Part shown: positions 6,407-7,562 of the stretch, piece by piece
How positions within the stretch are numbered: position 1 is the stretch's first letter
Layout: each line of letters starts with the position of its first letter
Assembly: GCA_964643255.1 (NCBI GenBank)
Contig: CAZXSM010000088.1
Location: 1 to 7,562 of the forward strand
Direction of reading: 5' to 3'
Length of the DNA stretch: 7,562 nt
DNA from: JAAYRG01 sp964643255
Lineage (GTDB): Bacteria; Bacillota; Clostridia; Lachnospirales; Lachnospiraceae
Made by a program: the position numbers and the translations under genes
Notes under the pieces: generated by a model
The model's database searches: none
The model's input: only the letters and a program-made list of their open reading frames with translations
Told to the model about the DNA's origin: nothing

Positions 6407-7444
6407 ATGGCAACAATATATGAAATTGCAAATTTAGCAGGTGTTTCACCTACCACTGTTTCCTATGTTATTAACGGAACAAAGAAATTAAGTCCTGAAA
6501 CAACTAAAAAAGTAAATGAAGCAATAAAGGAACTTAATTATTCTCCAAACACAGTTGCTCAAACTTTGAGAAAAGGAAAAAATACTACAATAGGTGTAAT
6601 AACGGAGGATATTAGGGTTTTTCCTACTCCTGAAATACTTAATGGTATAAGTGAGGGCTTAGAGGAAGCTAAATATCAAATGCTAATGCATGACCTGCAT
6701 TTGTACAAAAAAATCTGGCCAAATTATGAGCAGATTTTTGATTATAAGAATAAAATCAATAAAGGGGTTAGCCTTCTTCAACAATCAATGGTATCTGGTA
6801 TTGTATATGTTAGTATGCACGATAGGATACTTGGTAATTTGATTGACAAAATAGATGTTCCGATTGTCTATGCTTATTCCTATCCTCCAGAAGAAGAAAG
6901 TTATATCACTTATGATGATTATTCAAGTGCTAAGATAATGACTGAACATTTGATAGAACTAGGTCATAAAGATATAGGAATCATATGTGGTTATCCTGAT
7001 TCTTTCCCAACACAGACCAGGTTAAAAGGAATCCATACTGCCTTAGAAGAACATGATATTAAAATTCCCGAAGAATATATTAAATACGGTGATTGGGAAT
7101 TTAAGTCTGGCTATGAGAAAACAATTGATTTATTAAACTTGAATAAAAGACCTAGTGCAATATTTGCCTTAAATGATATTATGGCATCAGGTTGTTATAG
7201 TGCAATAATGAGAGCAGGACTAAGTATTCCTGAGGATATATCAATTGCTGGATTTGATAATAGAGATATTTCTATGTATTTGGAGCCAACTCTTACTACA
7301 ATGAGTCTGCCTCTAAAGAAAATAGGATATACTGCTATTGAATTATTATTAGATAAAATTAATAATGGAGATGATGAACCATCTCAAGTTGTACTTCCTT
7401 GTAAAATTAATATTAGACATTCAACTACATCTGTTTCAAAATAA
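6407..7444 (+). CDS. LacI-family transcriptional regulator
   Basis: This 345-residue protein is probably the local repressor of the operon. The helix-turn-helix is at 5-24 (YEIANLAGVSPTTVSYVING), and the hinge helix SPNTVAQTLRKGKNT (46-60) carries the leucine (L54) that in this family inserts into the central CG of operators. The sugar-sensing core runs from about 62 (IGVITED) to 336. Likely ligand contacts by family position are R205 (TQTRLKGIH), N256-D257 (ALNDIMASG) and D284 (AGFDNRD). The stretch between the second strand and SGIVYV, about 92-129, is longer than in E. coli LacI-type proteins, as in a subgroup of clostridial regulators. Length is normal for the family. It is last in the operon, 44 bases after the enzyme. 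Its predicted target is the palindrome at 377-394. Repression relieved by an imported sugar is inferred; activation is less likely given the operator position. Confidence 0.93.
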   Translation: MATIYEIANLAGVSPTTVSYVINGTKKLSPETTKKVNEAIKELNYSPNTVAQTLRKGKNTTIGVITEDIRVFPTPEILNGISEGLEEAKYQMLMHDLHLYKKIWPNYEQIFDYKNKINKGVSLLQQSMVSGIVYVSMHDRILGNLIDKIDVPIVYAYSYPPEEESYITYDDYSSAKIMTEHLIELGHKDIGIICGYPDSFPTQTRLKGIHTALEEHDIKIPEEYIKYGDWEFKSGYEKTIDLLNLNKRPSAIFALNDIMASGCYSAIMRAGLSIPEDISIAGFDNRDISMYLEPTLTTMSLPLKKIGYTAIELLLDKINNGDDEPSQVVLPCKINIRHSTTSVSK

Positions 7445-7474
7445 ATATTATGTATTTAGTGGAATCTATGAATC

Positions 7475-7504
7475 AAACCATCCTTTAGTTAATAGGGATG
7501 GTTT
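7475..7504 (+). terminator. Probable intrinsic terminator of the operon
   Basis: AAACCATCC (7475-7483) pairs perfectly with GGATGGTTT (7496-7504). The stem can extend inward by a G-U and a U-A pair. The U-run is short and mostly inside the stem (TTTT, 7502-7505), followed by CGTACTATTTATG, so termination may be imperfect. It begins 30 bases after the regulator's stop and is the natural end of the operon. Confidence 0.75.
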
Positions 7505-7562
7505 TCGTACTATTTATGAGTATAATATATTTATAGATATACTGGCAAAGACCTACAAAGAA

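Noticed and set aside
7521..7543. TATAAT (7521-7526) and TATACT (7538-7543) as a promoter for a gene beyond the window
   Set aside because: No acceptable -35 is found at 16-18 bp upstream of either, and the downstream gene is not visible.

Overview
The window is strongly AT-rich, with AT-biased codon use, purine-rich Shine-Dalgarno sites (AAGGAGG, AAAGGAG) before most genes, a Gram-positive style lipoprotein signal, and CUT1-type sugar transport genes with no ATPase gene alongside. Together these suggest a low-GC Gram-positive anaerobe of the class Clostridia, perhaps of the Lachnospirales type. The order-level guess is inference from sequence style only.

Layout, all on the + strand. Bases 1-43 look like the last codons of an upstream gene, followed by a hairpin (51-82) that probably ends its transcript. 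Bases 83-503 are a long non-coding control region. It holds a possible early promoter with a tandem 15-base repeat (252-291), then a strong extended -10 promoter (376-404) carrying a perfect 18-bp palindrome with a central CG, a very likely LacI-family operator. A structured leader follows, with a hairpin at 424-455, a start-less Shine-Dalgarno-like site and the true ribosome binding site. Then come a sugar-binding lipoprotein (504-1850), an 18-bp intercistronic stem-loop (1925-1967), two permeases (1991-2911 and 2928-3782), an 837-residue cytoplasmic protein that looks like a carbohydrate-active enzyme of uncertain family (3849-6362), and a LacI-family regulator (6407-7444). A hairpin terminator (7475-7504) closes the operon.

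The parts form a self-contained carbohydrate uptake and use unit. The lipoprotein catches an oligosaccharide or glycoside outside the membrane, and the permeases carry it in, powered by an ATPase encoded elsewhere. The large enzyme, which has no export signal, probably acts on the imported sugar. The regulator probably represses the operon through the palindrome between the -35 and -10 elements and is released by the sugar or a breakdown product. The sugar cannot be named from this sequence. The most interesting points are the orphan enzyme and the set of RNA elements around the binding-protein cistron, which could explain high expression of that subunit relative to the permeases.
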